Positions 1 through 6,461 of a stretch of DNA of 11,172 bases are shown one piece after another (the first letter of the stretch is position 1; every line of letters starts with the position of its first letter). The notes beneath the pieces are model-generated. The model ran no database searches. It was not told the origin of the DNA and worked only from the letters and a program-made list of their open reading frames with translations. A program made the translations under genes and the position numbers. Source of the DNA: DATFVJ01 sp035517695 (GTDB taxonomy: Bacteria; Actinomycetota; Actinomycetes; Streptosporangiales; Streptosporangiaceae); assembly GCA_035517695.1 (NCBI GenBank), contig DATIYI010000117.1, positions 1 to 11,172 of the forward strand, written 5' to 3'.

Positions 1-83
1 AGGCGCGCCTCGCCGTGGATGTCCGCGGCCAGGCTGAGCCGGCGGACTACGCTCAGTTGCCGTTCTACCGCAGGACCAAGTGA
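1..83 (+). CDS. gcvT: Aminomethyltransferase (glycine cleavage T protein), C-terminal end only
   Basis: Only the last 26 codons are in the window, read in the frame starting at base 3 and ending with TGA at 81-83. The tail contains LAVDVRG, then EPADYAQLPFYRRTK. This matches the usual end of actinobacterial GcvT, where an LAVDVRG segment is followed by a LPFYRR-type terminus. GcvT moves the aminomethyl carbon from lipoylated GcvH to tetrahydrofolate, giving 5,10-methylene-THF and ammonia. The stop is 22 bp before the gcvH start on the same strand, so the two are very likely co-transcribed. The call rests on a short tail plus the gcvH neighbour. The rest of the gene lies to the left of the window. 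Confidence 0.82.
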   Translation, partial: ARLAVDVRGQAEPADYAQLPFYRRTK

Positions 84-105
84 GAACACAGGAGAGGCAC
101 CGGTC

Positions 106-495
106 ATGACTGTTCCGGACGGGCTGCGCTACACGCCAGAACACGAATGGGTGGCCATCGACGGCGCCATCGCGACCGTCGGCATCACGGCCTACGCTAC
201 CGAGGCGCTCGGCGACATCGTCTACGTTTCGGCCCCGGCACCCGGGACACAGGTCACGGCGAGCGAGCCGTGCGGTGAGGTCGAATCGGTCAAGTCGGTG
301 AGCGACATCTACTCGCCCGTTGACGGCGAAGTAATACAGACCAACGACGGGATCGAGGATGACCCGGCGGTGGTGAACGCCGATCCGTACGGAGAGGGCT
401 GGCTGTTTCGTGTCCGGCTCGCAGCCGAGGACGACGCCGAATCGTCCGGCCTCCTCTCCCCTGAGGAGTACGCGGCACTTACGCAGGACGGATAA
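106..495 (+). CDS. gcvH: Glycine cleavage system H protein
   Basis: This 129-residue protein has the normal length for GcvH, the lipoyl carrier that shuttles the aminomethyl intermediate between the P, T and L proteins. The N-terminal motif YTPEHEWV and the segment GITAYATEALGDIVYV are typical of the family. The lipoylation site is Lys63 in ESVKSVSDIYSP, and the later NADPYGEGWLFRV stretch is also characteristic. I start at ATG 106 because GGAGAGG at 91-97 lies 8 bases upstream and the protein then begins at the family's usual N-terminus. The reading frame is open back to base 19, but that extension overlaps gcvT in another frame and looks non-coding. The gene follows gcvT by 22 bp and converges with glyA, whose product makes or uses the same glycine and methylene-THF. 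Confidence 0.97.
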   Translation: MTVPDGLRYTPEHEWVAIDGAIATVGITAYATEALGDIVYVSAPAPGTQVTASEPCGEVESVKSVSDIYSPVDGEVIQTNDGIEDDPAVVNADPYGEGWLFRVRLAAEDDAESSGLLSPEEYAALTQDG

Positions 496-584
496 GGGCG
501 TACGCGAAGGGCCCAGCCGACGATCTACGGGACAAGCGCTGACGGCTGCGCGCGTGATCTGCCGCCAGTGACTGCCTGGCCCGA

Positions 585-1856
585 CTATACCCTGATCCCT
601 GGCGCCGGGAATCCAGCGGTCAGTTCGAGCACCTGCCCGCGAACCTTCTCGATGATCTGGTCGTCGCCGGCGCTGACGGCTTGGACCGCTTCGTCGATCC
701 AGCCCGCGATCACCCGCATTTCCGCCGGTCCCATGCCCCTGCTCGTCACTGCGGGCGTTCCGATCCGTAGCCCGCTCGGATTGAACGGCTTACGCGGATC
801 GAACGGGACCGTGTTGTAATTGGTCACAATCCCGGCCCGGTCAAGGGCCCTGGCCGCGGGCTTGCCGGGGACGTTCCTGTTGGTCAGGTCCAGCAGGATC
901 AGGTGGTTGTCAGTCCCGCCTGAAACGAGTTCGAAGCCACGGGCGAGCAACTCGCCAGCCAGCGTTTGGGCGTTCACGACAATCTGGTTCGCATATTCGC
1001 GGAAGGACGGCTGCGCGGCCTCATGCAACGCCACGGCGATAGCCGCTGTCGTGTGGTTGTGCGGCCCGCCCTGCAGCCCTGGGAAGACGGCCTTGTCGAG
1101 CGCCGTTCCCAGGTCGGGCCTGGCCGCCAGCAGCATGGCGCCGCGCGGCCCTCGCAAGGTTTTGTGCGTCGTGGTGCTGATGATGTCGGCGTGGCCCACC
1201 GGCGACGGGTGAGCGCCGCCGACCACGAGCCCCGCCACGTGCGCGATGTCCGCGACGAGCAGGGCGTCGACCTCGCGCGCGATCTCGGCGAAGCCGGCAA
1301 AGTCGACGATCCGCGGGATCGCGGTGCCGCCGCAGAAGATAACCTTCGGCCGCTCAGCCCTGGCGAGATCGCGGACCTCGTCGAGGTCCACCCGGCCTGT
1401 CTCCTTCCGCACCGCGTACCGTACGGGCCTGAACCAGCGTCCGGTGACCGACACGTTCCAGCCGTGGGTCAAGTGCCCGCCCATGGGCAGGGCCATTCCC
1501 ATCACGGTATCGCCAGGCTGCATGAAGGCGAGAAAAATTGCCAGGTTCGCCGGGGAACCCGAATACGGCTGAACGTTCGCGTGCCCGGTGCCGAACAGGC
1601 TCCTGGCTCGTTCGACGGCGAGCCTCTCGACCTGGTCCACCACCTGCTGGCCCTCGTAATAGCGGCGTTCTGGATAGCCCTCTGAGTATTTGTTCGTCAG
1701 CACGGACGCCGTCGCCTCGAGCACGGCCTGAGACGCGTAATTCTCCGAAGGAATCAGCCTGATCGTCTGGTCCTGCAGGCGGGACTCCTCGACAAGGAGG
1801 CGCTCAAGTTCTGGATCTGCCTCAGGCAAAGCAACACGCCGCCACACATCCGTCAT
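585..1856 (-). CDS. glyA: Serine hydroxymethyltransferase
   Basis: This 423-residue PLP enzyme interconverts serine plus THF and glycine plus 5,10-methylene-THF in the cytoplasm. The family is usually about 410-430 residues. Family blocks appear in order: IPSENYAS (35-42), YSEGYPERRYYEG (57-69), QPYSGSPANLA (96-106), VADIAHVAGLVVGGAHPSP (201-219, with PLP-contacting Asp203 and His206), and STTTHKTLRGPRG (227-239, Schiff-base Lys232). QGGPHNH and the C-terminal RIGTPAVTSRGM follow. I place the start at ATG 1856. The frame stays open upstream to 2006, but those 50 extra residues overlap the divergent pseudogene and do not resemble SHMT. The ribosome binding site is poor (GGGCGG, then GGTGGG next to the ATG). 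The gene converges on gcvH with an 89-bp gap. Some motifs differ slightly from the E. coli type, for example ERRYYEG for GKRYYGG, so it may be an actinobacterial paralogue; SHMT activity still looks likely. Confidence 0.95.
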   Translation of the reverse strand: MTDVWRRVALPEADPELERLLVEESRLQDQTIRLIPSENYASQAVLEATASVLTNKYSEGYPERRYYEGQQVVDQVERLAVERARSLFGTGHANVQPYSGSPANLAIFLAFMQPGDTVMGMALPMGGHLTHGWNVSVTGRWFRPVRYAVRKETGRVDLDEVRDLARAERPKVIFCGGTAIPRIVDFAGFAEIAREVDALLVADIAHVAGLVVGGAHPSPVGHADIISTTTHKTLRGPRGAMLLAARPDLGTALDKAVFPGLQGGPHNHTTAAIAVALHEAAQPSFREYANQIVVNAQTLAGELLARGFELVSGGTDNHLILLDLTNRNVPGKPAARALDRAGIVTNYNTVPFDPRKPFNPSGLRIGTPAVTSRGMGPAEMRVIAGWIDEAVQAVSAGDDQIIEKVRGQVLELTAGFPAPGIRV

Positions 1857-1930
1857 CCCACCGCACCGCCCTCGAACATCAGATCGCGCCCCTCGCCGTG
1901 CGTGAAAGCCTACTATGGCAGCCTGCACGC

Positions 1931-2625
1931 ATGGATGACCGGCAGCGATATGACGCAGCCACGGCGGGCTCGCAGCCTCCGTTCGCGATCGTCGACCTCG
2001 CGGCATTCAGGCGAAACGCCGCTGAGCCGACCCGCAAGGCAGCGGGCAAGCCCATCAGGGTCGCGAGCAAGTCGCTGCGCTGCCGCGCGCTGCTCGACGA
2101 GGTGCTGCGGATCCGGGGTTTCAAGGGGATCATGGCGTTCACCTTGCCGGAGGCCCTGTGGCTGGCGCGTAGCCGGGCAGCAGCGGAGATCAGGAGCGGA
2201 ACTCGCGCTGCGGCGGGCCACGATAGTCGCCAGGGTGCGCGAGGTAGCGCCGCTGGAGTTCGTCAAGGGCGGCGGCACCGGATCGGTGAAGAAGACCGCC
2301 GCTGAGGACGCGGTTCGAGATCGCGGCGGGCTCTGGGCTTTACCACCCGGCGCTGTTCGACAGTTACCGCAGCTTTCGCGGCCAGCCGACGGCGCTTTTC
2401 GCGCAGCCCATCGTCCGGCGGCCCGGCGCTGGAGTGGTCACCGCGCTTGGCGGCGGCTACCTCGCGTCCGGGCCGGGCAACGTGAGCAGGCTGCCGCTGC
2501 CATTCCTGCCCGCGGGACTGCGCCTCGATAAGGACGAGGCGCGGGGGAAGTGCAGACTCCGCTGCTCGGCAGGCCCGCAAGCGCCCTGTTGAACGGTGTG
2601 CGGGTTCATGGGCGATTCAGCTTGG
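1931..2625 (+). pseudogene. Decayed amino acid deaminase/aldolase (alanine racemase-fold, DSD1-like)
   Basis: Frame 2 from ATG 1931 reads as a normal N-terminus: PPFAIVDLAAF, then GKPIRVASKSLRCRALLD and GFKGIMAFTLPEALWLA. This is the PLP-barrel start of the actinobacterial amino acid deaminase/aldolase family, related to D-threonine aldolase and D-serine dehydratase. The PLP lysine is probably the one in VASKS. Near 2170 this frame loses similarity. Similarity resumes near 2220 in frame 0 (REVAPLEFVKGGGTGS), moves to frame 1 near 2317 (EIAAGSGLYHPALFDSYRSF to LPFLPAGLRLDKDEARG), and returns to frame 0 near 2547 (EVQTPLLGRPASALLN). From family spacing I infer that about 100 or more codons are missing between the first two blocks. 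The expected C-terminal metal-site segment (a WFRHAKAGELCE-like stretch) is absent. The end coordinate is approximate. A TACTAT box at 1911-1916 could be a remnant -10 element. Non-functionality is near certain; the exact original substrate is not. Confidence 0.88.
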
Positions 2626-2631
2626 GTGATA

Positions 2632-2659
2632 CCAGGGAGGTACTTATCGGCCCTCCTGG
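2632..2659. terminator. Candidate stem-loop between pseudogene and DUF3618 gene
   Basis: CCAGG at 2632-2636 pairs with CCTGG at 2655-2659, and AGG at 2638-2640 pairs with CCT at 2652-2654. The single G at 2637 is bulged and the loop is 11 bases. A second small inverted repeat follows, GGAGCT (2658-2663) with AGCTCC (2673-2678). The site lies downstream of both the + strand pseudogene and the - strand DUF3618 gene, where a shared terminator would be expected. There is no T-run, so this is a structural guess only. Confidence 0.3.
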
Positions 2660-2735
2660 AGCTCTCATGGGCAGCTCCTACCTCGGTCCGAGAGAAGAGG
2701 CCGGCCGGTCGCAAGCGAACGAACGTTCTTGTGAG

Positions 2736-3014
2736 CTAGCGCCGCCGCCTGCGCCAGACGACGACGGCCGCTATGCCCGCAACGATTACCGCAGCACCGA
2801 CCCCGGCGACGACCGGATCGAGCCGGGCCGCCTCTTGGCGCAGCCGGTCCGCCTCCTGGCGCAGGCGGTCCGCCGAACGCTGAGCCACCTTCGCCGGGTT
2901 TACCCGGTCCGCGATGGCGTCGATGGTGCGCGCAAGCTCCTCGCGCGTCCGCTCGATCTCCTTCTCAAGTGCACCCGGATTGCGTACCGCGAGCGACGTG
3001 TCCGCATCAGCCAC
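2736..3014 (-). CDS. DUF3618 family small membrane protein
   Basis: This 92-residue protein has the DUF3618 layout. A conserved N-terminal helix reads EKEIERTREELARTIDAIADRVNP, here followed by a short charged heptad region and one C-terminal membrane segment (VVAGVGAAVIVAGIAAVVVW) capped by five arginines. The family is common in actinobacteria; its function is not established. I chose GTG 3014 because GGAAGGAGG sits 6 bases upstream. An ATG nine codons earlier (3041) is in frame but has no such site and adds residues unlike the family. The middle contains a duplicated heptad, DRLRQEA twice, encoded by two 21-bp tandem units at 2831-2851 and 2852-2872 with two mismatches. This suggests a coiled coil lengthened by slippage. 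The usual holin-like partner of DUF3618 genes is not seen next to it. Confidence 0.85.
   Translation of the reverse strand: MADADTSLAVRNPGALEKEIERTREELARTIDAIADRVNPAKVAQRSADRLRQEADRLRQEAARLDPVVAGVGAAVIVAGIAAVVVWRRRRR
2831..2872. repeat. Two 21-bp tandem units inside the DUF3618 gene
   Basis: The units at 2831-2851 and 2852-2872 agree at 19 of 21 positions. They keep the reading frame and encode the heptad DRLRQEA twice on the - strand, followed by a degenerate third turn, ARLDP. A 21-bp unit equals exactly two coiled-coil turns, so duplication here lengthens the helix without breaking the protein. Confidence 0.8.
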
Positions 3015-3056
3015 CGTGGCCCTCCTTCCTGCCTCGCCCACGTCATGATCAGTGTG

Positions 3057-3083
3057 TCAGGTCGGCAGCGACTTTCGTGCCAT
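3057..3083 (-). CDS. Possible eight-codon micro-ORF with a perfect Shine-Dalgarno
   Basis: On the - strand AGGAGG (3095-3090) is followed after 6 bases by ATG at 3083. The frame reads MARKSLPT and stops with TGA at 3059-3057. The stop lies 42 bp upstream of the DUF3618 GTG start. The ribosome binding site is as good as any in the window, which is why I list it. It could be a leader peptide for the DUF3618 gene, a relic of a lost gene start, or chance. The composition gives no attenuation clue: there is no run of one amino acid. Confidence 0.22.
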   Translation of the reverse strand: MARKSLPT

Positions 3084-3109
3084 TGGGGCCCTCCTGTTCG
3101 CTCCGAAGA

Positions 3110-3151
3110 TGACGGACGTCCCAGCCGGCGCAGCGGCTGGGAGCTCCGTCA
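3110..3151 (-). terminator. Strong hairpin downstream of xylA
   Basis: There are two stacked perfect stems. TGACGGA (3110-3116) pairs with TCCGTCA (3145-3151). TCCCAGCCG (3119-3127) pairs with CGGCTGGGA (3134-3142). They are separated by a 2x2 internal mismatch (CG opposite GC), and the loop is 6 bases. The hairpin lies 82 bp past the xylA stop and before the DUF3618 start, so it would end the sugar operon transcript. There is no U-run on the - strand side, which is common for GC-rich actinobacterial terminators. Confidence 0.6.
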
Positions 3152-3232
3152 CTGCCAGGCGCTTGATCAGCCTGCCGGGCCGGCCCCCGCAGTTACCCAA
3201 CCGGCGGGCCACGCGGCAGTCCGTCAAGGATC

Positions 3233-4396
3233 TCAGCGCACGCCGTACAGATGCTCCAAGGCGAGCTGATCGAGCCGCTCGTACGCCATGCCACGGGCGG
3301 CGAGCACGTCAACATCGGGGGTGAAGCCGCGGATGTCCCGCCATGTCTCCCCGTCGCCCAGTGTCGGCAAGGCGAGCTCGGGCACCCGCGCGGCGCCCAG
3401 TGCCTTCGTCACCTCGGGATCGGCGCGGAACGCACGGGACTTCTCCCGCAGGATCAGGTAATTGCGCATGCAGGCGGCGGCCGACTCCCAGACGCCATCA
3501 TCGTCCTCGGTACGCGGCGGCTTGAAGTCGAAGTGGATCGGACCGGCATAGTCGCTGCCCGCCAGCAGGTCAACAACCCAGAACGCACCCCGCACGTTGC
3601 CCGCGCCGAAGCGCAGGTCCTGGTCGAATCGCGGGCCGTTCTGCCCGTTGAGATCGATGTGGAACAGCTTGCCGTGCCACAGCGCTTGCGCGATCCCGTG
3701 CGTGTAGTTGAGCCCGGCCATCTCCTCGTGACCGACCTCCGGGTTAAGCCCGAAAAGGTCCGGCCGGTCAAGTTCGTTGATAAAAGCTAGCGCGTGCCCT
3801 GCGGTCGGAAGCAGGATGTCGCCGCGCGGCTCGTTGGGTTTGGGCTCGATCGCGAACCTGAGGCTGTACCCCTGGTCGATGACGTACTGGCCGAGTACGT
3901 CCAGGGCTTCCTTATACCTGTTCAAGGCGACCCTGATGTCCTTGGCGGCTCCCGACTCCGCACCCTCACGGCCGCCCCAGCACACATAGGTCTGCGCGCC
4001 GAACTCGGCGGCGACGTCCAGGTTGCGCATCACCTTCGACATCGCGAACCTGCGCACGTCCCTTTCGTTGGCGGTGAAGGCCCCGTCCTTGAAGATCGGA
4101 TGGCCGAACAGGTTGGTCGTCGCCGTGGTCACGACCAGCCCGGTTTCTGCCAGGGCGGTGCGGAACGAAGCTAGATAAGCGGCACGTTCGGCTGGCGTCG
4201 CGTCGAAGGGGAAGACGTCGTTGTCGTGGAAGTTGACGCCGTAGGCACCGATCTCGGCGAGCTTGCGGACGGCACGGTCGGCAGGCATCGGCGGGCGGAT
4301 CGGGCCGCCGAAAACGTCCACGCCCTGCCAGCCAACCGTCCAGATCCCGAACGAGAACCTGTCCTGCGGACGCGGCACGTACGCATCATCGGCCAC
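3233..4396 (-). CDS. xylA: Xylose isomerase, class I
   Basis: This 387-residue protein has the length typical of actinobacterial class I enzymes, which lack the long N-terminal extension of class II. It isomerises D-xylose to D-xylulose (and D-glucose to D-fructose) with two divalent metals. Visible active-site parts are VNFHDND (His57, Asp60), CWGGREGAE (Trp140), FAIEPKPNEPRGD (Glu184, Lys186), NPEVGHE (Glu220, His223), FHIDLNGQ (Asp248), RFDQDLRFG (Asp258, Asp260) and HFDFKPPR (Asp290). All expected metal and catalytic residues are present. The start is GTG 4396, with GGAGGAAGGAG about 8 bases upstream. It is the last gene of the operon, 76 bp after the ATPase stop, and it is the main reason to think the transporter carries xylose or a related sugar. 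No xylulokinase gene is in the window, although xylB commonly neighbours xylA. Confidence 0.97.
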   Translation of the reverse strand: MADDAYVPRPQDRFSFGIWTVGWQGVDVFGGPIRPPMPADRAVRKLAEIGAYGVNFHDNDVFPFDATPAERAAYLASFRTALAETGLVVTTATTNLFGHPIFKDGAFTANERDVRRFAMSKVMRNLDVAAEFGAQTYVCWGGREGAESGAAKDIRVALNRYKEALDVLGQYVIDQGYSLRFAIEPKPNEPRGDILLPTAGHALAFINELDRPDLFGLNPEVGHEEMAGLNYTHGIAQALWHGKLFHIDLNGQNGPRFDQDLRFGAGNVRGAFWVVDLLAGSDYAGPIHFDFKPPRTEDDDGVWESAAACMRNYLILREKSRAFRADPEVTKALGAARVPELALPTLGDGETWRDIRGFTPDVDVLAARGMAYERLDQLALEHLYGVR

Positions 4397-4465
4397 GGCG
4401 AGCGCTCCTTCCTCCGGGCTCAGGCGTAAACCGGATCGTCGTCAGGGGGCAATCGGCACGCGTCC

Positions 4466-4481
4466 GCCGGGATCACCCGGC
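4466..4481 (-). terminator. Small hairpin at the ATPase stop codon
   Basis: GCCGGG (4466-4471) pairs with CCCGGC (4476-4481) around a four-base loop, ATCA, and the structure overlaps the TGA stop of the ATPase gene. It sits between the transporter genes and xylA. It could slow or partly stop transcription or help mRNA processing, letting xylA be expressed at a different level. With six GC-rich pairs and no U-run, chance is a real alternative. Confidence 0.3.
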
Positions 4482-5279
4482 ACGGTGACGCTCATCGAGT
4501 GCCTTGCGGTACTCCGCGATGACGATGTCGTTCAGTTCCTGCACCGACGTGTCCTTGCTGAGTCTGTCAAAGGTGATCTCCCCATGCTGGAGCAGGTTGA
4601 CCCGGTCACAGATTTCAAGCACCTGTCCGTAGTTGTGCGCGATGATGATGACCGAGACGTCGCCCTTGCGCTTGAGGTCCCGGATCAGGTCCAGGATGAT
4701 CGCCGCTTCCTTGGCGCCCATGGCGGCCAGCGGCTCGTCGAGGAGCAGGATCCTCGCGTCCGAGTACACCGATCGCGCCACCGCGATCGCCTGGCGCTGC
4801 CCGCCGGAGAGCCTGGCGACGAGGAGGTCGACCGATTTGAGGCCAATGCCCATTTCATCCAGGCGCTGCCTGGCCGCCTTTCGCATGGCCCGGTTGTTCA
4901 GCAGCGGCCACCGGACCTGCTCACGGTTGAGGAACATGTTGTGGTACACGGTGAGCTCGTTGATCAGCGCAAGATCCTGGTAGACCACGTCAATTCCCAG
5001 CGAGCGTGCATGGTCGACCGACTTGAGCGTCACCTCCTCGCCGTTGATCAGGATCCGTCCCTTGTCGGGTGACTGGAAGCCGCAGAGGATCTTGAGCAGC
5101 GTCGACTTGCCCGCGCCGTTGTCGCCAAGCAGGGCGAGCACCTCGCCGCGCGCCAGGTGGAGGTTGATATCGACCAGCGCGGTCACCGCGCCGAACCGCT
5201 TTGCGATGTGCTCGGCGCGCAGGACATCATCGCCCGTCCCGCCGGATGCCGCCTGGCCTTCCGGTGCCACGGTGGTCAT
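4473..5279 (-). CDS. Sugar ABC transporter ATP-binding protein, single nucleotide-binding domain (FrcA-like)
   Basis: This 268-residue ATPase powers the adjacent permease. It shows Walker A GDNGAGKST (52-60), the Q-loop glutamine in YQD (Q101), the signature LSGGQRQ (157-163), Walker B ILLLDEP (177-183) and the switch histidine in IIIAHN (H214 or H215). Most CUT2 sugar ATPases (RbsA, XylG) are about 500 residues with two fused domains. This one has a single domain, as in the fructose-type FrcA group, and would work as a homodimer. Residues after Walker B read DEPLAAMG where relatives usually have DEPTAALG. The start is ATG 5279, whose ATGA overlaps the permease stop, indicating translational coupling. 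The open frame extends upstream to 5756, but that part is the shadow of the permease gene. Confidence 0.93.
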   Translation of the reverse strand: MTTVAPEGQAASGGTGDDVLRAEHIAKRFGAVTALVDINLHLARGEVLALLGDNGAGKSTLLKILCGFQSPDKGRILINGEEVTLKSVDHARSLGIDVVYQDLALINELTVYHNMFLNREQVRWPLLNNRAMRKAARQRLDEMGIGLKSVDLLVARLSGGQRQAIAVARSVYSDARILLLDEPLAAMGAKEAAIILDLIRDLKRKGDVSVIIIAHNYGQVLEICDRVNLLQHGEITFDRLSKDTSVQELNDIVIAEYRKALDERHRAG

Positions 5280-6337
5280 GGGGTCTTCCCCTCTCCGCGC
5301 AAGCGCGCCAGCCGGACGTTGGCGATCATCGCGACCAGGATGGCGCCACCGAAGATGATGCCCAGCGGGTTGGCGCTGACCCCGGCGATGTTCAAACCGT
5401 CGATCAGGGTGGAGAGCACGATCGCACCGAGGAAGGCGCCCAGGATCGTGCCAACGCCGCCGAGCATCGCGGTGCCGCCGATGACCGCGGCGGTCACGGA
5501 GTAGAACATCGGCGTGTAGCCGCCGGCGCTCGGGTCGATGGTGTTGGTGTAGAAGGCGACCTGCAGGCCGACAAGCGCGCCTAGCACGCCGGTGATCATG
5601 AAGTTGCCGTAGGTGATCCTGGCGGTGTTGATCCCGGACTCCCGTGCGCCCAGCTGGTTCCCGCCCACCGAGATCGTGTGCAGGCCCCACCGGGTCCTGG
5701 TGAGCACGACGTGGAAGATGGCGACGAGCACGACCGCCCAGATGAACTGGGACCACGGGGCGGCGCCGATCCAGCGCCCAATGCTCGTTGCGCTCTTCGG
5801 GATATCCACCGGTTCGGCGTGCGAGGTGGTGAGCACGAGGCCCTCCAGGACGAACCCGGTGCCGAGCGTGGTGATGAACGAGGGGACCCCGAGCGTGACG
5901 GTGATGAAGCCGTTCACCCAGCCAACCACGAGCCCCATCAGCAGGGAGAGGAGGATCGCCAGGAACGCCGGCACGCCGTAGTAGGTGATCAAGAAGTACA
6001 TCACGAACGGCGAGAACGTATAGATGAAGCCGACCGACAGGTCGATCTGGCCGCAGATCAGCAGCAGCACCTCGCCGATCGCGATGATGGCGATGGGTGC
6101 CGTGATCTCCGACAGCAGGTCGATGGCGTTCGACCTGCTGACGAACGTCGAGTTGTACCTGATGCCGAAGTAGAGCAGCAGCACGACCGCGACGACGAAG
6201 ACCGTGGCCTCGCGCTGCCTGCCGAAGACGCCGAGACCCCGCAGGATAACTGCCCCGGCCCCGGCCCCGTTCCGGGTACCGGGCCCGCCGCCCGGCGGGC
6301 CCAGGGCGTCCGGGCTGCGCTCGGTCGTCTCGCTCAC
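5276..6337 (-). CDS. Sugar ABC transporter permease (CUT2 / BPD_transp_2 family)
   Basis: This is a very hydrophobic protein of about 353 residues with a roughly 35-residue Gly/Pro-rich cytoplasmic N-terminus, followed by what look like 8-10 membrane segments. The family marker near the end of the third segment reads CGQIDLSVG. Further conserved parts are VNGFITVTLGVPSFITTLGT, TRWGLHTISVGGNQLGARESGI and GGTAMLGGVGTILGAFLGA, as in RbsC/XylH-type permeases. It would form the transmembrane homodimer that receives sugar from the binding protein. I prefer GTG 6337, since GGAGGG (6347-6342) lies four bases upstream. An alternative in-frame GTG at 6349 adds four residues but has a poorer site. The gene overlaps the ATPase gene by 4 bp. 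It begins 124 bp after the binding-protein stop, with a large stem-loop in that gap. Confidence 0.93.
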   Translation of the reverse strand: MSETTERSPDALGPPGGGPGTRNGAGAGAVILRGLGVFGRQREATVFVVAVVLLLYFGIRYNSTFVSRSNAIDLLSEITAPIAIIAIGEVLLLICGQIDLSVGFIYTFSPFVMYFLITYYGVPAFLAILLSLLMGLVVGWVNGFITVTLGVPSFITTLGTGFVLEGLVLTTSHAEPVDIPKSATSIGRWIGAAPWSQFIWAVVLVAIFHVVLTRTRWGLHTISVGGNQLGARESGINTARITYGNFMITGVLGALVGLQVAFYTNTIDPSAGGYTPMFYSVTAAVIGGTAMLGGVGTILGAFLGAIVLSTLIDGLNIAGVSANPLGIIFGGAILVAMIANVRLARLRGEGKTP

Positions 6338-6377
6338 GTCGCCCTCCACTTCACGTGCGCCGCCGGGTGCACCGACA

Positions 6378-6426
6378 CGCCGGCGGCGGGCGGACCGCCG
6401 CTAGGGCCAGTCTGCCGCCGCCGGCG
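6378..6426 (-). promoter_or_regulatory. Intercistronic stem-loop between binding-protein and permease genes
   Basis: CGCCGGCGGC at 6378-6387 is perfectly complementary to GCCGCCGGCG at 6417-6426. The 29-base loop can itself fold (GGCGG-A-CCGCC). The structure lies in the only sizeable gap within the transporter genes, directly after the binding-protein gene. In many sugar ABC operons such a structure protects the upstream binding-protein mRNA or dampens read-through, so that binding protein exceeds permease. That role is inferred from position. Confidence 0.5.
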
Positions 6427-6461
6427 CACCCATCCAAGCCCAAGGGATCCGGGCTGATCCG

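Noticed and set aside
564..580. GCCAG/CTGGC inverted repeat between gcvH and glyA as a terminator
   Set aside because: It has only five pairs with a seven-base loop and no U-run, which is not distinguishable from chance in this GC content.
820..1685. Long + strand reading frames across the glyA region
   Set aside because: They lie antisense to a full-length glyA with all catalytic motifs. Long antisense frames are expected in high-GC coding DNA.
4473..5756. A 427-residue - strand frame starting at 5756
   Set aside because: Only the last 268 residues resemble an ABC ATPase. The first part is the frame-shifted shadow of the permease gene and is full of Arg and His.
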